Source of the DNA: an uncultured Clostridia bacterium
GTDB lineage: Bacteria; Bacillota; Clostridia; Oscillospirales; Ruminococcaceae
Length of the DNA stretch: 64,000 nt
Assembly: GCA_945829235.1 (NCBI GenBank)
Contig: CALZUA010000001.1
Span: 62,001 to 126,000 of the forward strand
Reading direction: 5' to 3'
The position numbers and the translations under genes were made by a program. How positions within the stretch are numbered: the first letter of the stretch is position 1; each line of letters opens with the position of its first letter. The notes under the pieces are model-generated. The model was not told the DNA's origin, did no database searches, and was given only the letters and a program-made list of their open reading frames with translations. Below are positions 40,652 through 50,300 of the stretch, piece after piece.

Positions 40652-41231
40652 AAGCATACTTTTGTGCGGCGTCGGCGGACAGGGCACTGTTCTCGCGTCA
40701 AAGCTGATTGCGGCGGCGTTTATGCAGGCGGGTGAGGTTGTCCACTCCGCCGAAACTATCGGAATGGCTCAGCGCGGCGGCTCGGTCACAAGCCACGTTC
40801 GTATCGGCGAGAACGCGTTTTCGCCGCTTATCCCGAGCAAAACCGCTGACTTAATTCTCGCGTTTGAACCCGCCGAGGCTGTCAGAAATCTGCCGTTGCT
40901 CAAGGAAAACGGCGCGGTTATCGCAAACAGCGTTCCCGTGAAGCCCGTCAACGATATGAGCTACAACGGCGCGGAGGCTGTCGATTACCTCAAAAGACGC
41001 GTGAAAAACGCGATTATCGTGGACGCAGAGGAGCTTTGCAGGGAGTTTGGTTCATCGAAATTTTTCAATATTGCAATTCTCGGCGTTGCGTGCGGAGCGA
41101 AAAAGCTCGGTCTTTCACGGGAACAAATTCTCGGTGAAATCGAAAAGCGCGTGCCGAAGAAATATCTTGAACAAAATATTGCGGCTTTCCAAAAGGGAGA
41201 GCAGATAGGAGAAAGCTATGCAGCTGAATGA
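40644..41231 (+). CDS. iorB: Indolepyruvate:ferredoxin oxidoreductase, beta subunit
   Basis: The 195-residue gamma/beta-type subunit: ILLCGVGGQGTVLASKLI nucleotide-like loop, GMAQRGGSVTSHVRIG, and ADLILAFEPAEA are family hallmarks. ATG 40644, 7 nt behind GGAGGTGA, is preferred to the GTG at 40635. Overlaps iorA upstream and paaK downstream, so the three are tightly coupled. Confidence 0.94.
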   Translation: MDKSILLCGVGGQGTVLASKLIAAAFMQAGEVVHSAETIGMAQRGGSVTSHVRIGENAFSPLIPSKTADLILAFEPAEAVRNLPLLKENGAVIANSVPVKPVNDMSYNGAEAVDYLKRRVKNAIIVDAEELCREFGSSKFFNIAILGVACGAKKLGLSREQILGEIEKRVPKKYLEQNIAAFQKGEQIGESYAAE

Positions 41232-42459
41232 AACGCAGATTGAACAGGTTGACAGGCAGATAAAGCGGCTGATTAAGTCGGGGAGCTATTACGGCGAGAA
41301 GTACAAGTCGCTCGGCATAGACGGAATAAAGTCGCAGGAGGATTTTCTGAAACTGCCGTTCTCGGAGAAAAACGACCTCAGAAACGCCTACCCGCTCGGG
41401 ATAATGGCTTGCGATGAGAGCGAAATCGTGCGCATACACTCATCCTCGGGAACAACGGGACAGCCTGTTATTATTCCGTACACCGCGAAGGACGTTGACG
41501 ATTGGGCGATAATGTTCGCGCGCTGCTACGAAATGGCGGGGATAACCAAAAACGACAGGATTCAGATAACCCCCGGCTACGGCTTGTGGACAGCGGGAAT
41601 CGGCTTTCAGGCGGGTTGCGAGCGGCTTGGCGCAATGGCAATCCCGATGGGTCCCGGCAACACCGAAAAGCAACTCAAGATGATGATTGACCTCAAGTCA
41701 ACCGTTATCGCGGCGACTTCATCTTACGCGCTTATGTTGGGTGAAGAGGTTACGAAGCGCGGTCTGTTAGACAAAATTTGTCTGAAAAAGGGAATTATCG
41801 GCTCGGAGCGCTGGAGTGACGCGATGAGAGCGCGTATTCACGAGGAGCTGGGAATTGAGCTGTACGACATCTACGGCTTGACCGAAATCTACGGTCCAGG
41901 AATCGGCATAAATTGCCAAAGTGACACGGGAATTCATTATTGGGACGACTACATTTACATCGAAATCATCGACCCCGTGACCGGCGAGCCTGTGCCCGAC
42001 GGCGAGAACGGCGAAATTGTTATCACAACGCTGGTTAAAGAAGGCGCGCCGCTCATTCGTTTCAGAACGCACGATTTGTCAAGGATTATCCCCGAAAAAT
42101 GCCCGTGCGGGAGCAAGTTCCCGAGAATTGACATCATCAAGGGCAGAAGCGATGATATGTTCAAGGTACGCGGCGTGAATATGTTCCCCGCGCAGGTTGA
42201 GGAGATTTTGAGCAAGGTTGAGGGCGCGTCGAGCGAGTACAGCGTGACGATTGCGCGCGACGATGACAACAACCGCGATGTAATGCTCTTGACGGTCGAG
42301 GGTGACGGAAATTACAGCTTTGATGAAATCACGAAGAAAATTCTTGATTTGTTCAAGTCGATGATAGGAATGACGCCGAAGGTTATCGTAGTGCCGATTG
42401 GCACGCTTCCGAGAAGCGAGAAAAAGACCAAGCGCGTCACGGATTTGAGAAACAACTGA
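41218..42459 (+). CDS. paaK: Phenylacetate-CoA ligase family enzyme
   Basis: A 413-residue adenylate-forming enzyme: P loop HSSSGTTGQPVI (about 81), YDIYGLTEIYGPG (about 221) and the C-terminal catalytic region KGRSDDMFKVRG. Working in reverse or forward it interconverts aryl-acetate and aryl-acetyl-CoA; next to IOR it probably conserves energy by releasing aryl acetates with ATP formation. Starts 14 nt inside iorB. Confidence 0.9.
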   Translation: MQLNETQIEQVDRQIKRLIKSGSYYGEKYKSLGIDGIKSQEDFLKLPFSEKNDLRNAYPLGIMACDESEIVRIHSSSGTTGQPVIIPYTAKDVDDWAIMFARCYEMAGITKNDRIQITPGYGLWTAGIGFQAGCERLGAMAIPMGPGNTEKQLKMMIDLKSTVIAATSSYALMLGEEVTKRGLLDKICLKKGIIGSERWSDAMRARIHEELGIELYDIYGLTEIYGPGIGINCQSDTGIHYWDDYIYIEIIDPVTGEPVPDGENGEIVITTLVKEGAPLIRFRTHDLSRIIPEKCPCGSKFPRIDIIKGRSDDMFKVRGVNMFPAQVEEILSKVEGASSEYSVTIARDDDNNRDVMLLTVEGDGNYSFDEITKKILDLFKSMIGMTPKVIVVPIGTLPRSEKKTKRVTDLRNN

Positions 42460-42460
42460 T

Positions 42461-42949
42461 ATGAAAATAACCGTTAGAAAATACGAATCAACCGACATCA
42501 AGCCTGCGGTTTCGATTTGGAACGAGATTGTGAACGAGGGAAACGCTTTTCCGCAGATTGACTTGCTCGATGAAAAAACGGGCGAGGAGTTCTTCCAAAG
42601 TCAGTCCTACACGGGAGTTGCGGTCGATGAAAACGGCGCGGTTGTCGGGCTGTACATACTTCACCCAAACAACATCGGTCGTTGTGGGCATTTGTGCAAC
42701 GCGAGTTACGCGGTAAAGAAGGATTTGCGCGGAATGCACATCGGCGAAATTCTCGTCCGCGACTGTATGAAAACCGCGAAAACGCTCGGCTTCGGGATTT
42801 TGCAGTTCAACGCGGTCGTTCGCACCAACAAGCCCGCGCTTGCTCTTTACAAGAAGCTGGGATTTGTTCAGCTCGGCGTTATCCCGAACGGATTTTTGAT
42901 GAAGGACGGGAGCTACGAGGACATAATCCCACATTATATCACGCTATAA
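42461..42949 (+). CDS. GNAT-family N-acetyltransferase
   Basis: A 162-residue acetyltransferase: acetyl-CoA loop DLRGMHIGEILVRDCMK and QFNAVVRTNKPALALYKKLGF at the C terminus. Substrate unknown. ATG 42461 is one base after the paaK stop, so it is the last gene of the ior operon and could act on an intermediate of that pathway, but this is not shown. Confidence 0.85.
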   Translation: MKITVRKYESTDIKPAVSIWNEIVNEGNAFPQIDLLDEKTGEEFFQSQSYTGVAVDENGAVVGLYILHPNNIGRCGHLCNASYAVKKDLRGMHIGEILVRDCMKTAKTLGFGILQFNAVVRTNKPALALYKKLGFVQLGVIPNGFLMKDGSYEDIIPHYITL

Positions 42950-42953
42950 AACA

Positions 42954-42985
42954 ACCCGCCGAGCAAGACGCTTGGCGGGAAATTT
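42954..42985. terminator. Bidirectional terminator between the ior operon and fbp
   Basis: A 10-bp stem (42954-42963 with 42969-42978, one G-U) with loop AAGAC is followed by AAATTTT. It overlaps the fbp stop by one base. Confidence 0.75.
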
Positions 42986-44910
42986 TATGCTCTTTCCTTA
43001 ATTGTGCCGTTTTTGTACGCTTCGAGAAGCTCGCGAAGGTCGTTTATCTGCGAAAGTAGCTCGATACCCTTGTCGGTGTCGGCAATGTTGACGCGCTCTT
43101 TCATATTCTCGACAACGCGCACCGTGGGAGAGCTGTTGTACTGTCCCGTGACAAACGGCTTGTGCTCGGCGAGGCTGAGGCTGTGCGAGTCGTAAATGAG
43201 TGTGTAGCCCGCAATTCCCGTTGTCGGCTGATACGCTTTTGAAATTCCACCATCGATAACAAACAGCTTTCCGCCCGCCTTGACGGGGCTTTCGCCGTCC
43301 TTGATTTTCACGGGAACGTGCCCGTTTATGATGTGACCGTGCTCACTCAAACCGAAATGCCGCAGAATAATCTCGCAGATTTTGATGTTCTCGCTCAAGC
43401 GGTAATACGGGTTGTGCGTTTCCTTGTGCAGCTCCTTGTCGTCAAGAAATGTTCTCTCGAAAAACGCCATTCTGTCCTTGCCGTAAAGCGGGGAATTTTC
43501 ACCGCACCAGAGATACCAGATAAAATCCTTGTCAAAATCGAGGGTTTTCTTGTCGTACTCGTAGTAAGCGTTGTTGACGATTTTGTCGATGATATCGAAA
43601 AGCGCCTGCCCGCCGTACTTTCTCCCGAGAATATTCATCTCGGCGAACTCGCCGTTTTCTTTCATCGGGATACAGCCGTGGAACATCAGATTTCCGTTAA
43701 AAATCTTGTACATCGAGCCGTGCGAGAGCAGGAAACGAATGTGCCTGTTGAGCTTTTCGCTGTGCTTGAATGAGTTTGTGAGTACGTTCATCAGCTCCTT
43801 TTCACCGTCTGACAGCTCAAGCGGGTTGTTTTTGTCAACGGTCGGGAAATTTCTGTCCTTCAGCGGGTACACCTTGCCGTTTTCCTCGATGGTGAAGTTG
43901 TCGAAATCAACCTTCTTGAACAGGTTTCGCTCGGACATATTCCACTCGGGGTGCGCGTCAATCAGCTTGCCTTCGAGCTTGAGCTGAATAACAGTAATCG
44001 CTTTGTGCATTTTTGCGGCAAGTCTGTTGTCAACCGCGTCATAGATGTTGTCGTCAAGCGTGTTCGGATAAAACAGCGCGCAGTCGTCGTTTTTGTACAC
44101 CTCGGAGGCGAAAACCGCAAGCGCTCTCAAATTCAGCCCGTAGCCGTCCTCCAGCAAATCGAAGCTGTTGTAGCGCATAGCAATTCGGATAACGTTTGCG
44201 ACAAGCGCGGGGTTGCCCGAAGCCGCGCCAATCCACGAAATATCGTGGTTTCCCCACTGAATGTCAACATCGTGGAGCGCCTCAAGCTCGTCAAAAATTA
44301 TATCGGCGCGCGGACCGCGGTCGAAGATATCGCCGATGATGTGGAGAGTATCAAGCGCGAGCGACTGGATAGTTTTGCAGATTGAAATAATGAACCGCTC
44401 GGCGATGCCCGTACCGAGGATTGTGTTTATGATTTCATCATAGTAAAGCTCTTTGTTGATGTCATCGGTGACGTTCAAAAGCTCGTCGAGAATGTACACC
44501 ATATCCTTGGGAGCGCGTTTTCTCACACGCGAGCGGGTGTATTTTGAGGAAACGCGTTCGCAGACGAGCACAAGGCGGTAGATTGTGGTTTTAAGCCACT
44601 TCTCGTCGATAACATTCTCGGATTTAAGACGCTTCATCTCGCTTTCGGGGTAATAGATGAGCGCGGAGAGCTTCTCGCGTTCCTCCTCGGAAACCGTTGA
44701 AGAAAGCCTGTCGTCAAGCTTTTTCCTGATAACGCCGGACGCGCTTCGGAGCATATGGATAAAAGCCTCGTGTTCACCGTGGATATCGCTGAAAAAATAC
44801 TCCGTGCTTTTTGGCAGGCTTCGGATAGCGGAGAGATTTATGATTTCGCTTGCCGCGCTGTTTATAGTCGGAAATTCGCGCGCGAGTAACTGCAAATATC
44901 TGTTGTCCAT
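42985..44910 (-). CDS. fbp: Fructose-1,6-bisphosphatase, class III
   Basis: A 641-residue calcineurin-like gluconeogenic enzyme of the Firmicutes type. Metal blocks are FFSDIHGEHEAF, IIGDIFDRGPR, QWGNHDISWIGAA and NGHVPVK, and the length fits (640-670). ATG 44910 is chosen for the family start MDNRYLQLL; the frame is open 33 codons upstream but the leader lacks a better start. RBS GAGGTAAAAT. The leader contains a cre-like palindrome, suggesting carbon regulation. Confidence 0.95.
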   Translation of the reverse strand: MDNRYLQLLAREFPTINSAASEIINLSAIRSLPKSTEYFFSDIHGEHEAFIHMLRSASGVIRKKLDDRLSSTVSEEEREKLSALIYYPESEMKRLKSENVIDEKWLKTTIYRLVLVCERVSSKYTRSRVRKRAPKDMVYILDELLNVTDDINKELYYDEIINTILGTGIAERFIISICKTIQSLALDTLHIIGDIFDRGPRADIIFDELEALHDVDIQWGNHDISWIGAASGNPALVANVIRIAMRYNSFDLLEDGYGLNLRALAVFASEVYKNDDCALFYPNTLDDNIYDAVDNRLAAKMHKAITVIQLKLEGKLIDAHPEWNMSERNLFKKVDFDNFTIEENGKVYPLKDRNFPTVDKNNPLELSDGEKELMNVLTNSFKHSEKLNRHIRFLLSHGSMYKIFNGNLMFHGCIPMKENGEFAEMNILGRKYGGQALFDIIDKIVNNAYYEYDKKTLDFDKDFIWYLWCGENSPLYGKDRMAFFERTFLDDKELHKETHNPYYRLSENIKICEIILRHFGLSEHGHIINGHVPVKIKDGESPVKAGGKLFVIDGGISKAYQPTTGIAGYTLIYDSHSLSLAEHKPFVTGQYNSSPTVRVVENMKERVNIADTDKGIELLSQINDLRELLEAYKNGTIKERA

Positions 44911-44932
44911 AATTTTACCTCGTTTATATAAA

Positions 44933-44946
44933 TGTAATCGATTACT
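44933..44946 (-). promoter_or_regulatory. Cre-like palindrome in the fbp leader
   Basis: The 12-bp perfect palindrome GTAATCGATTAC (44934-44945), extended to TGTAATCGATTACT, matches the CcpA cre consensus TGWAANCGNTNWCA at all but the last position. It is downstream of the promoter, a position where a bound LacI-family regulator would block elongation. Confidence 0.55.
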
Positions 44947-44988
44947 TTTTAAGCCGAGAGTTGCCCTAAAACAAATTTCTCTATTATA

Positions 44989-45017
44989 AATATACCACAA
45001 TTTGCACAAAAAATCAA
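44989..45017 (-). promoter_or_regulatory. Promoter of fbp
   Basis: Minus-strand TTGATT (45012-45017) and TATATT (44989-44994), spacer 17 bp; a TATAAT also lies just downstream (44983-44988). Confidence 0.65.
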
Positions 45018-45023
45018 GTGCTA

Positions 45024-45052
45024 TTGCAAAGAACAGGTAAATTCGCTATAAT
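45024..45052 (+). promoter_or_regulatory. Orphan plus-strand promoter
   Basis: TTGCAA (45024-45029) and TATAAT (45047-45052), spacer 17 bp, divergent from fbp. No gene follows on the plus strand before the hairpin at 45120. Confidence 0.5.
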
Positions 45053-45058
45053 AAAATT

Positions 45059-45150
45059 GTGAAATTTAATGCAAAATCTCGCAGATGTCGCACGTTATCA
45101 AAAAATCATAAAAGAAAAAGTCGGATACCCGAAAAGTATCCGACCTTTGT
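45059..45150 (+). ncRNA. Candidate small RNA
   Basis: From the orphan promoter at 45024-45052 a transcript would run ~65 nt and meet the 9-bp hairpin 45120-45144, giving an RNA of ~90 nt. The T tract on this strand is weak (CTTTGTTAT). Only promoter and hairpin are seen; existence of the RNA is a guess. Confidence 0.25.
45111..45144 (-). terminator. Terminator of the epimerase-like gene
   Basis: GTCGGATAC (45120-45128) pairs with GTATCCGAC (45136-45144); on the minus strand TTTTTCTTTT follows. Confidence 0.85.
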
Positions 45151-45166
45151 TATCTCACCAAACTGT

Positions 45167-46024
45167 TTAAACAGCCGAAATTGTGTAAACGTAGGATTTT
45201 TCCTCGCCGGCACCGAGAATTTCGATACCCTGTTTCTCGGCGAAAACACCCGAGCAGTCCTCGAAATCCTGCGAACCGCACCACGGCTCGATGCAAAGGA
45301 ACGGCGCGTCCTTGAATTGCCAAATACCGAGTCCCGTGAAGTCGGGGAAATCCACGCGAACGCCCTTGTTCTGCTTGTCGAGAAGCGAAACCGAGCGCGA
45401 AGCGGGGTGCTCCATATACAGAACATCGTTATAGAACATCTCGTGATTGAGCGGCATAACCTTGGAGTTTTCGATGATAACGCGGCGGTTGTTCGGCTCG
45501 TAAACGCCGGTAACCTTGTTGTAATTCGGGATATTCGCGGTTTCGGTTTCGGGGAACTCAAGCCGGTAATCGGTAAACTCACCGGGCGCCGCAAACGCCG
45601 GATGACAGCCGATACAGTAAGGCATTTCCTCGGAGCTGTTGTTCTTGACGGTCTGCGTGATTTTGATGCCGTTTTCGGTAAGCTCGTACTTTATCGTGAA
45701 CTTGAAATCGAACGGGAACATCGCTTTCGTGGTTTCGTTCTGCGAGAGCGAGAAAACCGCGGTATCATCGGTAATTTGCTCGGCGGTGTGCTCAAAATCG
45801 CGGACGAAGCCGTGCTTGGAGATTGCGTACTCCTTGCCGTTGATAAGCGTTTTTCCGTCCTTGAGCGTTCCAATCATCGGGAACAGCAGGGGAGAGGTGT
45901 TCGCCCAAAATGCGGGGTCAGCGCTCCACATAAGCTCGCGTCCGTTCACGCAAAGCGACTTCAGCTCCGCACCTTTTGAGAAAATTTTCGCAGAGCAGGT
46001 TTGGTTTTTAAGAATAGTTTCCAT
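45167..46024 (-). CDS. Aldose 1-epimerase-like (GalM/LacX) protein
   Basis: A 285-residue galactose-mutarotase-fold protein. The catalytic His is likely in GCHPAFAAPGE (about residue 146) and an acidic residue in CIEPWCG (about 240); DYRLEFPE and PLLFPMIGTLKDG are typical of the LacX branch, which acts on aldohexoses of uncertain identity. RBS TAGGAGGAA. Independent promoter at 46063-46091. Confidence 0.85.
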   Translation of the reverse strand: METILKNQTCSAKIFSKGAELKSLCVNGRELMWSADPAFWANTSPLLFPMIGTLKDGKTLINGKEYAISKHGFVRDFEHTAEQITDDTAVFSLSQNETTKAMFPFDFKFTIKYELTENGIKITQTVKNNSSEEMPYCIGCHPAFAAPGEFTDYRLEFPETETANIPNYNKVTGVYEPNNRRVIIENSKVMPLNHEMFYNDVLYMEHPASRSVSLLDKQNKGVRVDFPDFTGLGIWQFKDAPFLCIEPWCGSQDFEDCSGVFAEKQGIEILGAGEEKSYVYTISAV

Positions 46025-46062
46025 AAAATTCCTCCTAAAATTTTGTAATTTTCAATGCCTTA

Positions 46063-46091
46063 ATTATACAACTTTTTCGCGAAAAAATCAA
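46063..46091 (-). promoter_or_regulatory. Promoter of the epimerase-like gene
   Basis: Minus-strand TTGATT (46086-46091) and TATAAT (46063-46068), spacer 17 bp. Confidence 0.75.
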
Positions 46092-46100
46092 CCGTTTTTA

Positions 46101-47351
46101 TCATATTTTCGGCTTATTCGCGGAATGTTTTTTCACCCACGCCCTGATGATGAGGACGAGGAAAACGATGATTGCGATGGTGATGAGAATTTTGAGGACG
46201 ATTGCGAGGTAGTCGGTTTCGGGTGTGGTAATCGCCCAGATTTGCCCGCGATTGTCGCGGAAAAACATAATTCCGCTGTCGGAAACGGTGATTTTGCCGT
46301 TCGTGAAATCGATGATTTTGACGATTTCGCTGACACTCTGCTCGGTGTCGCTGTCGAGGATTCCGTAGAGATACCACTTGCCGCCGTCGCTTTCAACGGG
46401 CGCGACTGTATAAATCCTAAGCCCGCTGCCGAGGGTAATCACGGGCGCGCAGGCGTTTTTCATCTGCGGGAACTTTTTGGCGATTTCCATATTAAGTCCG
46501 TCGAGCACAAAAAATCCCTCTGTTGAACCAACGTAGAGCCTGTTATCAGCCTCAGCGGGAGCCGTGAGCACGCCGCCGACCTCGCATTTCAACAGCGAGT
46601 CCTCCTCAACCTTTCCGTTGTCGAGCAACCGAAGTTTGTACATAAACCCATCATCGCCGCTCATAAAAATCGCGTATTGTCCCGCGAAAACGAAGTTGGT
46701 TTTCGCACCGATTTGGTTTTCGATGAAATTTTTGTCGGTTGTCGAGAAGCAAACCAGCTTTTCTCCGCTTGAGAACACAACAAAATTGTTGAAAAGTGCA
46801 GGCGAGGACGGCGAATTCTCGGCTTTGTACTCGGCGATTATATCGAGATTTTTGCTCCAATCAACGCAGTAAAACGCATAGCTTTCAGCTGTTTTCACGC
46901 CGAAAAATGCAAGGTTATCGAGCATCGCGACATCGGTTACGATTTCACCGAATTTCTTGAATTGAAGCACACTCATCTCCTCGGTATCGACAACGCAAAT
47001 ACCCGTGCGAGTCGGCTGTACAAGCGTGTTCCCGAGGATTGCGCCCTTGAAATTCTCGGACACCTTTTCCTCAAACTCAACCGATGAAACGAGCTTACCG
47101 TCCTTTTCGGAAAGCTTGTTCAGTTTGTTGCCAACGGGTACAAACAAAAACTCGCCCTCGCTCAGCGGAACTCCCGCCGTTGAAGCTTCGGCGGTGTTCC
47201 ACAAGATTTTAACGTATTTCTTGTCGTAGGGCGTTTTCGCGGGGCTTACAAGCTCGCTTTCAACCGCAAAGCCTGCGCTTTCCGCGAACGCGGTTGCCGA
47301 TAAGACAAGAGCTGTTAATAACGAAATAATCAATGCAAATAATTTTTTCAT
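46101..47351 (-). CDS. Secreted, membrane-anchored beta-propeller (PQQ-like) protein
   Basis: A 416-residue protein with a signal peptide (ends near TAFAES, residue ~24), then a series of ~40-residue repeats of four strands (for example FLFVPVGNKLNKLSEKDGKL and RLYVGSTEGFFVLDGL) as in PQQ-type seven- or eight-blade propellers, then a C-terminal membrane helix (about 383-405) and a short basic tail. The bulk lies outside the cell. It overlaps the end of addA by 3 nt, making it the last gene of the hisS-addBA transcript; the functional link is not obvious. Confidence 0.7.
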   Translation of the reverse strand: MKKLFALIISLLTALVLSATAFAESAGFAVESELVSPAKTPYDKKYVKILWNTAEASTAGVPLSEGEFLFVPVGNKLNKLSEKDGKLVSSVEFEEKVSENFKGAILGNTLVQPTRTGICVVDTEEMSVLQFKKFGEIVTDVAMLDNLAFFGVKTAESYAFYCVDWSKNLDIIAEYKAENSPSSPALFNNFVVFSSGEKLVCFSTTDKNFIENQIGAKTNFVFAGQYAIFMSGDDGFMYKLRLLDNGKVEEDSLLKCEVGGVLTAPAEADNRLYVGSTEGFFVLDGLNMEIAKKFPQMKNACAPVITLGSGLRIYTVAPVESDGGKWYLYGILDSDTEQSVSEIVKIIDFTNGKITVSDSGIMFFRDNRGQIWAITTPETDYLAIVLKILITIAIIVFLVLIIRAWVKKHSANKPKI

Positions 47352-50300
47352 AGTGAGATTTCTTTTCCCTCAGAAAATGAATACAAACAGGTCTGCGAAA
47401 CGCTTTTCCCGAGCAACATCGGCAGAACTCCCGCATAAATTTTAACCTGCATTTCATAAGCGTCCAATTCGGCTTTTATGTCGTAATCCGTCTTGTAGTC
47501 GATGACCACAATCTCATCGTTTTCGATAAAGAACGCGTCAATTCTGCCTTGCACGCCAATCTTGCCGCTGAGCTTTTCGTCAATTTGACTGCCTTCAATC
47601 TCGGCATAAAACGGAAATTCGCGCATAATATTTTCGCTGTTGAGCATACGTTTACCGAGGTTGCTCGTGAAAAATCCGGCAATTCTTTCCGCTTTTATGC
47701 AGTTAAACTCGTCCTCGGTAATTTTCCCCTCATCGCAAAGCCTGCAAAGCTCGTTGCTGATATTATCGATAAGCTCGTTTTCGGGGGAGTTTCTCACAAC
47801 ATCGAACGAAATATGCTCCATACAGTGATGATAAGCGTTTCCGAGGTCAGCGCCAATCATTTTACCCGAAACCGCAAACGCGGGTTTCGTGAGAGTAAAC
47901 GGGATTTGCTTGTTTTTATGAGCAAGCTCGGTAACCGAGAATTTGGCTTGACGATGGGTTTCGTCGAGGTTGTGGTAGGGCTTTGAAATCAATTCTGCAA
48001 GCTCTCTTGCGTTCTCGCTAAAGAGTTCTTCCTCATCTTCATCAACAAGCTCTTTGTCTTCATCAACAAGCTCCTCGTCTTCAACAACAAGCTCCTCGTC
48101 CTCGACAACATTTTCCTCGTCATTTTGGTTGTCATTTATCTCAACACAAGGTTCGGTTGTAACGCCGTTGACGAAATTGTTCAACATTTCATCGGTAACT
48201 TTGTTGAAATTCAAAGGCAAATCACCGAACGAATAGGATTTAATGGTTTTTCTACCTTCTTTTCGTTCATCAACCGAAATCCATCTCATAAGTGCGCTTG
48301 AAACCCAGCGGAAAGGTTTTGTTCCTTCAAAAATCTCGTCCGGATCGAAGTCCTTTGTGGTAATTTCCGAGATATTTTTCTCGGTGTTTGGCTCAATCAT
48401 AATCAGCTTTTCCTGAGCGCGCGTCATAGCAACGTAAAGAAGCCGCAGTTCCTCGCCGATAGGATTTTTCTTGTTGACATTTCTAAGCGCAATTCCGCTG
48501 AAGGTTTTGAAGCGAAAACGATTTTTTCGGTCAACATAATCTATCGAAAAACCATAATCGTGGTTTTTCAAAAACGGACCTTTAGCGTCACTGCCGTTAA
48601 GCTTTTCATCAAGCTCCGCGAGAATACAAATCGGAGCTTCAAGACCTTTGCTTGCGTGGAACGTCATAATTCTCACGGAATTTTCCGCGTTCTCGGGGGT
48701 ATTTGCTTCTTCGATATCGGAGGTATCCTGAATTGACTTGTCGATAAATCTGAGAAAATCGCTGAGCATTCCGTATTCTCTGGCAACAAAATCCGTGGCA
48801 ATTGTTTCAAATCTGCGAAGATTTGAGATACGCTGGCGGCTGTCGTCATAAGCGCTTACAACGGCGAAAACATCGGTATCCTCGTAAATTTTACCGATAA
48901 GATTATCGGTGGAATTGTTGCTCATAAAGTAACGAAAGCTCTCCAAATCACGCAAGTATGCCTCAGCCTTTTGGCTGATAACGCGAGAAATGCCGCGTTT
49001 GGAAAGGTCTTCTTCAGCTTGCTCGGCATTTTTAAGCGAGTCGTTTTCGACCGGAGAAAATCTCTCGCCGGTCTGTTGTGTACAGAATTTCAGGCACTTG
49101 TAAAGGGAGCCTTTTTTTGTGTGTTGTGAGATTTTGTTAATATCGTCATCGCTTAATTCATCAACATTATAACCAAGCACACCAAGCTTTAGCTCGGCAA
49201 TTTCCTCGGCAGAAAAGTCGTAAAGCGGCGACATCAGCACGTTTATGGTATCCTCATCGCGCAACGGGTTGTCGATAACCTTCAGCAAGCTGATAATCAA
49301 ACTGATTTCCTCTGACGCCAAAAAGTTTCTGGATTTAGAGGAAATAGCGGGAATATCAAGCTCGGCGAGGGCGTTGCGGTAATGCTTGATGTTTTTATTT
49401 TTGCGCATTAGGATAATAAAATCCGAGTATGTCGGGCGAACCCTTATCTCATTGTCGTCCTTATCTTTTTTGGTTATGAAGAAGTTCTCATCATCGACAA
49501 TTTTTTTGATAAGACGAGCAGTAAACCGCGCGCTCTTTATTGCTTTTTCCTCGTCCGAGCCTTTAATGACAAGCTCATACAATTCCGCGTTATATTTTGC
49601 TTCTTCAGCGTTGGAGAGCGGCTGGAATTTCGCTCCGTATTCGAGCTGATTTCCGTGCTCGTAATCAACACCGCCGTATTCCTCGGTCATCAGCCCGCAA
49701 AACGCGGCATTTACGACATTGATAATCTGCTTTCTGCTACGGAAATTCATATTCAACGGGAGCGGAGAAAAACCATCTGCGCCGTTGCAAAGCTTTGCCA
49801 TAATCATCGGGTTACCGCCGCGGAACGCATAAATTGCCTGTTTGACATCGCCGACATAGAACAGATTTCCGTTGCCGAGAAGCCTGAAAATTTCAGCCTG
49901 AACATCGTTTGAATCCTGAAATTCATCAACGATAATGCAGGAAAATCTCTGCGAAAGCTGTTTGCGGAAATCATCATCTTTTTGCAATTTTTCAAGCAAA
50001 ATCAGTTCGCAGTCCGAAAAATCGATACACCCTTGCGAACGTTTGATTTCGGAGTAATAGGAGATGTATTTTTTTACAAGCTCTGCAAAAGCTTGTGCGG
50101 CGATGGATTGTTCGGATAACGAAAGCTCCTCCTCGGACTTAGAAAAAGTCAAGTCGATAATTTTTGAATAGGCGTTGCTGAAAATTTTAGTGGCTTTGTT
50201 GAAATCCTTTCTTGGTTGGAGTTGCCTGTCTTTCTGGCTTAATTTCTGTGGATTTTCGGGATATTTTGCGGCATTGTCGATAAGTGTTTCGAGGGTGCTC

